Assembly: GCF_001653515.1 (NCBI RefSeq)
Contig: NZ_LYOY01000051.1
Coordinates: 1-64,000 of the forward strand
Direction of reading: 5' to 3'
Length of the DNA stretch: 64,000 bases
Source of the DNA: Streptomyces sp. ERV7
GTDB taxonomy: Bacteria > Actinomycetota > Actinomycetes > Streptomycetales > Streptomycetaceae
Under the pieces are notes generated by a model, which saw nothing but the letters and a program-made list of their open reading frames with translations, did no database searches and was not told the DNA's origin. The translations under genes were made by a program, and so were the position numbers. How positions within the stretch are numbered: position 1 is the first letter of the stretch; each line of letters begins with the position of its first letter. Below, piece by piece: positions 18,995-26,611 of the stretch.

Positions 18995-19020
18995 CCCCCG
19001 CGCACGCCCCCGGACGCGCC

Positions 19021-19064
19021 GAAGCCCCCGTGCCTGCCGGGTACGGCCTGCCTGCGGGGGCTTC
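19021..19064 (+). terminator. Terminator after the HATPase gene
   Basis: GAAGCCCCCG (19021-19030) pairs with CGGGGGCTTC (19055-19064). The 24-base loop contains a small stem of its own. It starts 27 bp after the stop. Confidence 0.7.
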
Positions 19065-19099
19065 TGCGGAGCGCCGCCGCGGATCGAAGGGGGTGTGAT

Positions 19100-19398
19100 C
19101 CACGGCGACTGAAGACGACCGAGCTCGGGTCAATGAGGGGTCGTGTCTCCGACTATGGCAGACGGGGGGCCTTCACGCCAAAAGTTCTTACTCGGACAAA
19201 CTTCCCCATACCGTCATAGTTTAGCTGTGAATCGTAGGTGAGCTAGAGCACGCACCTTCTAAATGCTGAATAAGTATCGGTATCAGTGAGTGATTCATCG
19301 AACCGACCGTCGCGATCAGTGGCGTGTCTCCGGCGACCCGTAAAGGTCCTGAAATGGGTCAATCATTACCTTCCGCCCGTCGTGGCACTTAACTGTCC
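19100..19398. promoter_or_regulatory. AT-richer intergenic stretch before a truncated lipoprotein gene
   Basis: About 300 bp of distinctly lower GC than the rest of the window (for example 19180-19300), typical of a promoter region. No coding frame is credible. I could not settle on a -35/-10 pair. It presumably once drove the Tat lipoprotein gene at 19401. Confidence 0.4.
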
Positions 19399-19400
19399 AT

Positions 19401-19560
19401 GTGCTCAATCCATCTCCCCGTGGGGTCGACCGCCGCAGCGCACTGCGTGCCGGGGCGGGGGCGGCCGTAGTGGGGGCCTTCGCGGCCGGCTGCACGGACG
19501 ACGAGGGCGGCGCGGGACCGCCGCCCACCGACCTGCGGCGGGTTCGCGGTGCGGGACACG
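19401..19560 (+). pseudogene. N-terminal fragment of a Tat-exported lipoprotein
   Basis: From GTG 19401 the frame reads a twin-arginine signal (VDRRSALRAGAGAAVVGAFA) ending in a lipobox AAGC, then an Asp/Gly/Pro-rich linker (TDDEGGAGPPPTDLRRV). After about residue 45-50 it becomes antisense to the 3' end of the convergent serine hydrolase, and composition loses protein character. Only the export signal of a larger secreted enzyme is left. The family of the lost domain cannot be read. It is another gene cut at a junction, here at about 19545-19560. Confidence 0.7.
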
Positions 19561-19566
19561 GACGCG

Positions 19567-20559
19567 TCAGCGGCTCGGGACCACCGAGACGAGGTCGCGT
19601 CCCGCGGGGGCCTCGGGCACCGGCGGGATGGCCTCGCTGGCCACCGTCGGCCGCTGCCACTTCGGCGGGTGCCAGGGCTTGCCGCCCTCGGCCGGGCGGC
19701 CGAGGTTCGCGTGGACCGCGCGGGCGACGGCCTCGATGGTGTTGACGCCCTGGTCCATCGAGCTGTTGTCCTCGGTGAGGACGGCCAGGGCGTAGTCGTG
19801 GCCGCCGTCCGTGAAGGCGCCGATGCTGTGCACCCGCCAGCCGTGCGTGGCGCGCGGCAGCCAGCCGTTCTTGACGTGCACGGTCGTACCGCCCTGGACG
19901 CCCGCGGGCGTGCCCCAGCGCTGGCTGGCGATGACGCGGTTCATCAGGCCCAGCTCGTACTCGCGGGCGTCGTCGCTGAGCACCGAGTTGCGGGAGGTCA
20001 GCAGCGCGAGCAGCTTGGCCTGGTCGCGGGCGGTGATGCGGGTCAGGCCCCAGTAGCCGTCGGCGCCCGGCGTCGTCTGGGTCATCCCGGCGGCCTTGAG
20101 GAAGCCGGACACCTTGGAGGTGCCGAGCTGCTTCCACAGCGCCGACGTCGACTCGTTGTGCGACTCGGTGATCATCCTGGTGGCCAGGGCGCGCTCGTTG
20201 GAGGTGAGCGAGCGGTGCTGCTTGCCCGCGTCCCACAGCAGCGTCGCGAGCACGGTGGCCTTGACCACGCTCGCGGAGTCGAAGGTGTCGGTCGCCCGCA
20301 GCTCGCACTTGGTGCCGGTGGAGCGGTCGTACAGCGCCACGGCCGTCAGCGACGAACGGCCGCTGAGCGCGGAGGTGATGTCCTTGGACAGCTTGGCCGC
20401 GAGACCGGCCTTGGCGGAGGTGCAGCTCACCGTCGTCGCGGCGGCGGCCGGCGCCGCACCCGCGGCCACCGGCGCGAGCACGCCCGCGGCGACCGCCACG
20501 GAGAGCGCGCCGCGGCGGGCGCGGCGGGATATCCGGGCTGTGCGGAGTTGTCTGGGCAA
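19567..20559 (-). CDS. Secreted serine hydrolase, class A beta-lactamase-like
   Basis: 330 residues from TTG at 20559 with a G-rich ribosome site. The signal peptide (1-41) ends AAPAAAA. The penicillin-recognising fold shows an SxxK box in FDSASVVKATVL, an SDN-like motif in ITESHNESTSAL and a KTG-like motif in VHVKNGWLP. The third box reads K-N-G and the conserved omega-loop Glu of class A enzymes is not evident, so true beta-lactamase activity is uncertain. It may be a peptidoglycan-associated DD-peptidase/transpeptidase-like or inactive homologue. The C-terminus is Pro-rich (KPWHPPKWQRP). Its 3' end is only a few bases from the truncated lipoprotein, so its tail may itself be affected by the junction. 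Confidence 0.88.
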   Translation of the reverse strand: MPRQLRTARISRRARRGALSVAVAAGVLAPVAAGAAPAAAATTVSCTSAKAGLAAKLSKDITSALSGRSSLTAVALYDRSTGTKCELRATDTFDSASVVKATVLATLLWDAGKQHRSLTSNERALATRMITESHNESTSALWKQLGTSKVSGFLKAAGMTQTTPGADGYWGLTRITARDQAKLLALLTSRNSVLSDDAREYELGLMNRVIASQRWGTPAGVQGGTTVHVKNGWLPRATHGWRVHSIGAFTDGGHDYALAVLTEDNSSMDQGVNTIEAVARAVHANLGRPAEGGKPWHPPKWQRPTVASEAIPPVPEAPAGRDLVSVVPSR

Positions 20560-20734
20560 AGCGTCCCCGTCCCCTGTAAGTCGTGAGGTGGGCGCACCAC
20601 CGTGGCGCGCCCACCTGAGATGACTCGTCGAGGACGGGAAAGTTGTGCCTCGAAATCGTTGAACTCTGTCACAGCTCTGTCACTGGCGGACACCTACCGA
20701 CCGATACCGGACGGTTACGGGCCAGATACGGGCA

Positions 20735-22545
20735 TCACAGATGAGTCGGGGCGAACATCTTCAGCACGGCCGGCAGCACCAGCACCGAGGGGCCGGGGGT
20801 GGCCAGGGCCTTGGCGAGGTCGGCGGCGAGGCTCTCCGGGGTGGTGCGGGCGGCCGGTACGCCGAAGGACTCGGCAAGGGCGGTGAAGTCGGGCCGGGCC
20901 AGCTCGGTGCCGGTGGCGCGGCCGAAGGCGTCGGTCATGTACTCGCGCAGGATGCCGTAGCCGCCGTCGTCCACGATCAGCCAGGTGACGTCCAGATCGT
21001 GCTGGCGGGCGGTGGCGAGTTCGGCGATCGAGTACATGGCGCCGCCGTCGCCGGAGACGGCGAGGACGGGGGTGCCGGGCTCGGCGACGGCCGCGCCGAG
21101 GGCGGCCGGGAAGGCGTAGCCGAGGCCGCCGGCGCCCTGGGCGGAGTGCATGGTGTTGGGGTGCCCGGCGTCGAAGGCCGACCAGGCCCAGTAACCGAGG
21201 ACCGTCATGTCCCAGAAGGACGGGGAGCGGGGCGGCAGCGCCGAGCGGATCGAGGCCAGGAGCGACTGCTCAAGGTCCAGGTCCTGGCCGGCGAGGCGGG
21301 CCTGGACCTCGGCGAGGACCATCTGCACCCGGGCCGGGGCGTACGGGTCCTGGCGCTCGCCGACGGTCTCCAGAAGGGCCTGGAGGGCGAGCCGGGCGTC
21401 GGCGTGGATGCCGAGGGCGGTGTGGTTGGACTCCAGCTTGCCGAGGTCGGCCTCGATCTGGATCACCCGGCCGCCGGGGAAGAAGGTGTGGTAGTTCGAG
21501 GACAGCTCACCCAGGCCCGACCCGACGACGAGGAGGACGTCGGCGTCCTCCAGGAAGTCGGTCATGTGCCGGTCCTCCAGCCAGGACTGGAGGGAGAGCG
21601 GATGGTTCCAGGGGAAGGCGCCCTTGCCGCCGAAGGTGGTGACGACGGGGGCGTTCAGGCGCTCGGCGAGCTGCCGGAGCTTGCCGGAGGCGTCGGACCG
21701 TACGACACCGCCGCCCGCGATGATCACGGGACGGGCGGCGTTCTCCAGCCAGTGGGCCGCGAGGGCGGTCAGCTCGGGGCGCGGCGCGAGCTCGTGCGGG
21801 GTCGCGTCCACGCCCGTGACCTGCGGGATCACGGTCTCGGCGCGGAGCACGTCCTCGGGGATCTCCACCCAGACCGGGCCGTGCGGGACGGTCAGCGCGG
21901 ACTCCCAGGCGGCGGCGATCGCCGACGGGATCTGGGACTGGGTACGAGCGGGGTGCACCGACTTCACGACGTCGCGGAAGGACGCCGCCTGGTCGCGCAG
22001 CTCGTGCAGATGGCCCTGCCGGCCGCCGCCCAGACCCGCCACCGGGACCTGGGAGGAGATGGCCACGACCGGGGCGGAGGCGGCGGCCGCCTCCTGGAGG
22101 GCGGCCAGCGAGGTGAGCGCGCCGGGCCCGGTGGAGAGCAGCAGCGGGCGCCGCCCAGACCCGCCACCGGGACCTGGGAGGAGATGGCCACGACCGGGGC
22201 GGAGGCGGCGGCCGCCTCCTGGAGGGCGGCCAGCGAGGTGAGCGCGCCGGGCCCGGTGGAGAGCAGCAGCGGGGCCGCCTCGCCGGTGATCCGCCCGTAG
22301 GCGTCGGCGGCGAAGCCCGCGTTGTTCTCCATCCGCAGCCCGACGAAGGTCAGGTCGGAGCGGCGCAGGGCGTCGAAGACGCCGAGCGCGTGCTGGCCGG
22401 GCAACCCGAAGACGGTGGTGGCGCCGAGTCCCTGGAGGGTCTCGACGACGAGGTCGCCGCCGATGCGGCCGGGCGGCGGATCGAGGGCCGCCTGCGTCTG
22501 GCGTGGCGTGGGTCGAAGCACCAAGTCGTGGTGGTCGTGGGTCAC
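20735..22545 (-). pseudogene. ThDP-dependent acetolactate-synthase-like enzyme, frameshifted by a 125-bp tandem duplication
   Basis: Two overlapping frames encode one enzyme. From ATG 22545 the first gives the ThDP N-domain (GGDLVVETLQGLGATTVFGL, MENNAGFAADAYGRITGEAA) up to AISSQVPVAGLGG. It then shifts out of frame and stops at 21964. The second frame (21964-22066 down to 20735) repeats AISSQVPVAGLGG and continues through the FAD/ThDP-type central domain to the ThDP-binding GDGGAMYSIAELATA and a C-terminus. The break is the 125-bp exact tandem repeat at 22024-22273. Removing one copy gives an uninterrupted protein of about 561 residues, the family's normal size. It lies next to agmatinase, so a role in guanidino-compound carbon metabolism is possible. 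If the duplication is real the gene is broken; if an assembly error, the gene is intact. Confidence 0.9.
22024..22273. repeat. Exact 125-bp tandem duplication (two copies)
   Basis: 22024-22148 and 22149-22273 appear identical over the full length, and the next bases on each side differ. 125 is not divisible by three, so it shifts the reading frame of the enzyme gene. Confidence 0.97.
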
Positions 22546-22570
22546 TTCGCGTCCTCTCCCCGGAGCCGGG

Positions 22571-22612
22571 CCTGCCGCCGGGCAGCCGAAACGTCAGCCG
22601 CCCGGCGGCAGG
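22571..22612 (-). terminator. Hairpin between agmatinase and the ThDP enzyme
   Basis: CCTGCCGCCGGGC (22571-22583) pairs perfectly with 22600-22612 around a 16-base loop. Both genes read on the minus strand, so it would reduce read-through from agmatinase into the ThDP gene. Confidence 0.7.
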
Positions 22613-22618
22613 TGAAGG

Positions 22619-23608
22619 TCACTTCCCGGTCTGCCCCGTGCCTTCGGCGCGGCTCGCGGCGATCTGGCGGCTCATGATCGTGGTCAGCTCGTACGCGGTG
22701 TGCGAGGCCGCGACCGAGGTGATCTCGGCGTGATCGTACGCCGGGGCGACCTCGACGACGTCGGCCGAGACCAGGTTGCAGGAGGCCAGGCCGCGCAGGA
22801 TCTCCAGGAGCTCGCGGGAGGTCATGCCGCCCGCCTCCGGGGTGCCGGTGCCGGGGGCGTGCGCCGGGTCGAGGCAGTCGATGTCGATCGAGATGTACAG
22901 CGGGCGGTCGCCGATGCGCTGGCGCAGCTGGTCGGCGACCTCGTCGGCGCCGCGGCGGTAGACGTCGGCCGAGGTGACGATGCCGAAGCCCATCTTCTCG
23001 TCGTCGGTCAGGTCCTGCTTGCCGTAGAGCGGGCCGCGGGTGCCGACGTGGGAGAGCGCCTCGGTGTCGAGGATGCCCTCCTCGACCGCGCGGCGGAACG
23101 GGGTGCCGTGGGTGTACTCGGCGCCGAAGTAGGTGTCCCAGGTGTCCAGGTGCGCGTCGAAGTGGAGCAGCGCGACCGGGCCGTGCTTCTTGGCGACCGA
23201 GCGCAGCAGCGGCAGCGCGATGGTGTGGTCGCCGCCGAGCGTCATCAGCCGGGCGCCGGTGCCGAGCAGGTCGTCGGCGGCGGCCTCGATGGTGTCCACG
23301 GCCTCGTTGATGTTGAACGGGTTGGCCGCGATGTCACCGGCGTCGGCGACCTGGGCGAGCGCGAACGGCGAGGCGTCCTGTGCCGGGTTGTACGGGCGCA
23401 GCAGCCGGGAGGCCTCGCGGATGGCGTTGCCGCCGAAGCGGGCGCCCGGGCGGTAGGAGACACCGCTGTCGAAGGGCACACCGACCACGGCGACATCGGC
23501 GGTGCCGACCTCGTCGAGGCGGGGCAGCCGGGCGAAGGTCGCGGGGCCGGCGTACCGCGGGATGCGGGACGAGTCGATCGGACCGCGCGGCGTTTCGTTG
23601 CTGCTCAT
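22619..23608 (-). CDS. speB: Agmatinase / ureohydrolase family enzyme
   Basis: 329 residues of the arginase-agmatinase fold. The binuclear Mn ligands are present in the usual order: [20 protein letters not shown] and [19 protein letters not shown]. The family hydrolyses guanidino groups to urea plus an amine. SpeB proper makes putrescine from agmatine, but closely similar Streptomyces proteins can be guanidinobutyrases or guanidinopropionases. The substrate is therefore not certain. ATG at 23608 follows a plausible promoter at 23718-23690. It diverges from a PucR-type regulator, and the next gene on its strand is the ThDP enzyme. Together they suggest a locus for breakdown of a guanidino compound or purine-derived product. 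Confidence 0.9.
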   Translation of the reverse strand: MSSNETPRGPIDSSRIPRYAGPATFARLPRLDEVGTADVAVVGVPFDSGVSYRPGARFGGNAIREASRLLRPYNPAQDASPFALAQVADAGDIAANPFNINEAVDTIEAAADDLLGTGARLMTLGGDHTIALPLLRSVAKKHGPVALLHFDAHLDTWDTYFGAEYTHGTPFRRAVEEGILDTEALSHVGTRGPLYGKQDLTDDEKMGFGIVTSADVYRRGADEVADQLRQRIGDRPLYISIDIDCLDPAHAPGTGTPEAGGMTSRELLEILRGLASCNLVSADVVEVAPAYDHAEITSVAASHTAYELTTIMSRQIAASRAEGTGQTGK

Positions 23609-23764
23609 GTCGGAGTGCCCTTCGTGATCGGCCTGCGTACGGGCCCGACGGCCCGTGGTTCCTCCGGGCCGGTGCGGCCCACGCTCGCCACCCTAGGTGG
23701 CCGTCCAGCGATACTGAAGTGTACGTTTCCTCCACTTACGGCCCCTCTGATGTACGGAGTGCCC
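23609..23764. promoter_or_regulatory. Divergent promoter region agmatinase / PucR regulator
   Basis: For agmatinase (minus strand): TTCAGT (23718-23713), 17-base spacer, TAGGGT (23695-23690), inside the palindrome CCACCCTAGGTGG. An inverted repeat AAGTG-n11-CACTT at about 23717-23737 is a candidate operator for the regulator. Confidence 0.5.
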
Positions 23765-24335
23765 ATGCCTGCCGAGCCCGCGGCGGCCCCGCCCACCACT
23801 CCCGTCCCGCTCTCCGCCCTCCTTGCCCGCGCGGACCTGGGCCTGCGGCACATCGCCGGGCCGCCGGAGGCCGCCGTGCACGGGGTGCACGCCTCGGAGA
23901 TGGCCGACCCGTATCCGTATCTGCTCGGCGGCGAGCTGCTGCTGACGGCGGGCGTGCAGCTCACCGACCCCGGGCGGTACGCGGCACGGGTCGCCGAGGC
24001 CGGGGCGGCCGCGCTGGGCTTCGGGCTCGCGCCGGTGTACGACACCGTCCCGGCCGGGCTGGTCGCCGCCTGCGAGCGGCACGGGCTGCCGCTGGTGGAG
24101 GTGCCGCCGCCGACCACGTTCACGGCGATCGCCCGCGCGGTGTGGGGCCTGCTGACCGAGGCCCGCCACCACGAGCTGCGCCGGGTCTCCCGGGCCCAAC
24201 AGGCCCTCGCCTCGGCCGCCGCCCACCCCGACCCCGTTCCGGCGGTGCTGCACCAGCTGGCGACACGCCTGGGCGGCTGGGCGGCGCTGCTCGACCCGGA
24301 GGGGGCGGTGGTGCGCTCGGCGGGCCCCGAGCCCG
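23765..24335 (+). pseudogene. PucR-family regulator, N-terminal part only
   Basis: ATG 23765 has GGAG five bases upstream. The first about 190 residues match a PucR N-terminal ligand domain: LSALLARADLGLRHIAG, ASEMADPYPYLLGGELLLTA, LPLVEVPPPTTFTAIARAVW. A linker follows (ALLDPEGAVVRSAGPEP). At about 24325-24340 the frame stops making sense; the open frame runs to 24724 but only as a shadow of a cupin. The CdaR/HTH_30 DNA-binding half is missing, so it should not bind DNA. It lies divergent from agmatinase, where such regulators normally control purine/guanidino catabolism. Confidence 0.85.
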
Positions 24336-24337
24336 TT

Positions 24338-24849
24338 ACCCCGACCCCCGTTACTTCGGCGACAGCGGCGAGATCAGCGCTGCCTTCCGGCCCTCCACCG
24401 CCCCGCCGGACTTCGTTTCCGCGCCCGTCGCCTCGTCCGGTCCGAACCTGGCGGGCGGCACCGCGTACCACTACCTGTCCACGACGATCTCCACCAAGGG
24501 CGATTACGGTCTGTACCGCGTGGACATGGGCCCGGAGGTCGCCGGTGCCAACACGCACTTCCACAAGGCGATGTCGGAGTCGTTCTTCGTCCTCTCCGGC
24601 ACCATGCGGCTGTACGACGGCGACCGCTGGGTCAACGCGACCGCGGGCGACTACCTCTACGTACCCCCCGGCGGGCTCCACGGCTTCCGCAACGAGTCCG
24701 GCGACCCGGCGTCCATGCTCATGATCTTCGCCCCCGGCGCGCCGCGCGAGGAGTACTTCGAGGGCATCACCCGCCTGGCCGACCTCACCGACGAGGAACG
24801 CGCCCAGTTCTTCCTCCACCACGACAGCTTCTTCGTACCGGACAACTGA
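24338..24849 (+). pseudogene. Cupin-domain protein, 5' end lost
   Basis: Frame +1 reads RYPDPRYFGDSGEISAAFRP and then a complete cupin barrel: TAYHYLSTTISTKGDYGLYR, motif 1 GANTHFHKAMSESFFVLSG, motif 2 GDYLYVPPGGLHGFRN, ending SFFVPDN. About 170 residues remain, apparently lacking only the first few. No start codon lies in frame near the fusion with the PucR fragment, and the first in-frame ATG (24528) would cut into the barrel. Metal-binding His/Glu residues are present, so the fold was functional before the deletion. The substrate is unknown. Confidence 0.82.
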
Positions 24850-24880
24850 CCCCCACCGGCGGGTACGCGAGAATCACGGC

Positions 24881-26029
24881 ATGGTGATCTCCGCGCGTGC
24901 CCTCAACCGTGCCACGCTCGCCCGGCAGTTGCTGCTCGGGCGCGAGCCGCTCGATGCCGTGGAGGCTCTGCGGCGCGTGGTCGCCCTTCAGGCGCAGCAG
25001 GCCGCCTCGCCGTACATCGCTCTGTGGAACCGGCTGCGCGACTTCGATCCGGCGCGGCTCGACGCGGCGCTGGCCGACCGCCGGATCGTGAAGGCGACCC
25101 TCATGCGCCTCACCCTGCACGCGGTGCATGCCGAGGACTACCAGGGCTTTCGCGAGGCCATGGAACCGACGCTGCGCTCCTCCCGGCTCGGCGACGCGCG
25201 CTTCCGCTCGTCCGGGCTCACCGGCGATGACGCCGACGCCCTGGTCGCCGGCCTCCTGAAATACACGGAAGAGCAGCGCAGCAGCGCCGAGTTGGGGGAC
25301 TGGTTCGAGAAGCGCCTCGGCCGGCCCCTGGAGACGGGGGCGCAGCGGATGCTGCGGCAGTACGCGCCGCTGTGGCACGCACCGACGGGCGGGCCCTGGT
25401 CGTTCACCCACCGGCTCTCGTACGTCGCGGCCGCCGAGCGGCCCGCCCTGGGGGATCCCGAGGCGGCCGACAAGGGCCTGCGGACCCTGATCCTGCGCTA
25501 TCTGGCGGGCTTCGGGCCGGCGTCGTCGGCCGACATGGCGCAGTTCGCGCTGGTCCACCGGCCGCGGGTCAAGGCGGCCGTGAACGCCCTCGCGGACGAG
25601 CTGGAGCAACTGGAGGGTCCCGACGGCACGGTGCTGTACGACCTTCCCGGCGCGCTCCGGCCGGAGGAGGACACGCCCGCCCCGGCGCGGCTGATGGCGA
25701 TGTGGGACAGCGTCCTGCTGGCGCACGCCGACCGCAGCCGCGTGATCCCGACCGCCTACCGCAAGCATGTGACCCGGGTGAACGGCGACGTACTGCCCAC
25801 CCTGCTGGTCGACGGCCAGGTCGCCGGAGTCTGGCGCGCCGCCGACGGCGGCATCGAGGCCAGTGCCTTCCATCCGCTGCCCAAGCACGTCTGGGAGGAG
25901 CTGGCGGGCGAGGCCCGGTCCCTCGTCGCCTTCCTCGCCGCCCGCGACCCGCGTGCCTACGCCCGCTACGACCACTGGTGGACCAAGGGCGTACCCGCCG
26001 CCGAGACCCGGCTGCTCCCCGGCGACTGA
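24881..26029 (+). CDS. Winged-helix HTH_42 protein, AlkZ-like DNA glycosylase candidate
   Basis: 382 residues of the PF06224 (HTH_42) family, typical length. Residues 37-39 read Gln-Ala-Gln within VVALQAQQAASPY. The bacterial DNA glycosylase AlkZ uses a QxQ pair at these same positions; the YcaQ branch has QxD. Three winged-helix-like units follow (about 50-130, 190-280, 290-370). AlkZ-type enzymes remove bulky alkylated bases and unhook interstrand crosslinks, some giving self-resistance to a natural product. No biosynthetic cluster is visible here, so a housekeeping repair role is as likely. ATG at 24881 has only a weak ribosome site. It follows the cupin fragment by 31 bp. Confidence 0.85.
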   Translation: MVISARALNRATLARQLLLGREPLDAVEALRRVVALQAQQAASPYIALWNRLRDFDPARLDAALADRRIVKATLMRLTLHAVHAEDYQGFREAMEPTLRSSRLGDARFRSSGLTGDDADALVAGLLKYTEEQRSSAELGDWFEKRLGRPLETGAQRMLRQYAPLWHAPTGGPWSFTHRLSYVAAAERPALGDPEAADKGLRTLILRYLAGFGPASSADMAQFALVHRPRVKAAVNALADELEQLEGPDGTVLYDLPGALRPEEDTPAPARLMAMWDSVLLAHADRSRVIPTAYRKHVTRVNGDVLPTLLVDGQVAGVWRAADGGIEASAFHPLPKHVWEELAGEARSLVAFLAARDPRAYARYDHWWTKGVPAAETRLLPGD

Positions 26030-26073
26030 CCCGGCGCCCACGCGCACGCGCACGGCGGGGCGTGCGTTTCCCC

Positions 26074-26102
26074 GTTTCCCGTTCGCACGGTCAGCGGGAA
26101 AC
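26074..26102 (+). terminator. Weak terminator after the glycosylase gene
   Basis: GTTTCCCG (26074-26081) pairs with CGGGAAAC (26095-26102). The surrounding 26030-26229 holds no gene. Confidence 0.5.
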
Positions 26103-26229
26103 CCGTCGACGCCACCGGGGGCGAGGGCGAGGCTTGGGCCCACGGAGGCTCACCGGCGCATCCGTTCATCGGCCCGTCCGTCCCTCGCCTCCCTCCACGC
26201 GTCGCCTCACCCGCTCATCGAGGAGTTCC

Positions 26230-26589
26230 ATGAAGCTGCGTTCCTGGTCGTCGACCGCCGCCCTTTCGCTGATCGCCGTACTCATGCCGGCCTCGGACGC
26301 GCTGGCGGCCCCGGCCGCGGCGGCCGTGCCCTCCTGTACCGGCGGATCGATCTGCTTCTTCACCGGATCCGACTACAACGGCCGCAGCTGGGAGTGGGTC
26401 GCCAAGGACGGGTACCACGACATGCCCGCCGACTTCCACGACAAGGTGGGCTCGTTCGTGGCGAACACCGACGGTTGCTTCATCAACTGGGACCCGAAGG
26501 AGACCCGGGTGGTGCGCAACGGCGACAACCGGATCAACTACCGCAGCGACTTCGGCGGCCGCATCGACGGCGTCGGCAACACCTGCTGA
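26230..26589 (+). CDS. Secreted peptidase inhibitor, family I36 (beta/gamma-crystallin fold)
   Basis: 119 residues from ATG 26230, with GAGGAG just upstream. The signal peptide (1-27) ends SDALAAPA. The mature part of about 90 residues shows the I36 pattern: CTGGSICFFTGSDYNGRSWE, DKVGSFVANTDGCF and a C-terminal Cys. Cys36, 42, 83 and 119 could form two disulfides. The prototype, Streptomyces metalloproteinase inhibitor, blocks thermolysin-type (M4) enzymes. Such an enzyme is encoded at 11921-13960 in this window, although not adjacent. It probably protects the cell or modulates its own secreted protease; other crystallin-like roles are possible. Confidence 0.88.
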   Translation: MKLRSWSSTAALSLIAVLMPASDALAAPAAAAVPSCTGGSICFFTGSDYNGRSWEWVAKDGYHDMPADFHDKVGSFVANTDGCFINWDPKETRVVRNGDNRINYRSDFGGRIDGVGNTC

Positions 26590-26611
26590 ACCGGCTGCCG
26601 CGCCCGCGGCC

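Noticed and set aside
19567-20559. A functional antibiotic-resistance beta-lactamase
   Set aside because: The KTG-like box reads K-N-G and the class A omega-loop Glu is not evident, so only a general serine hydrolase call is supported.
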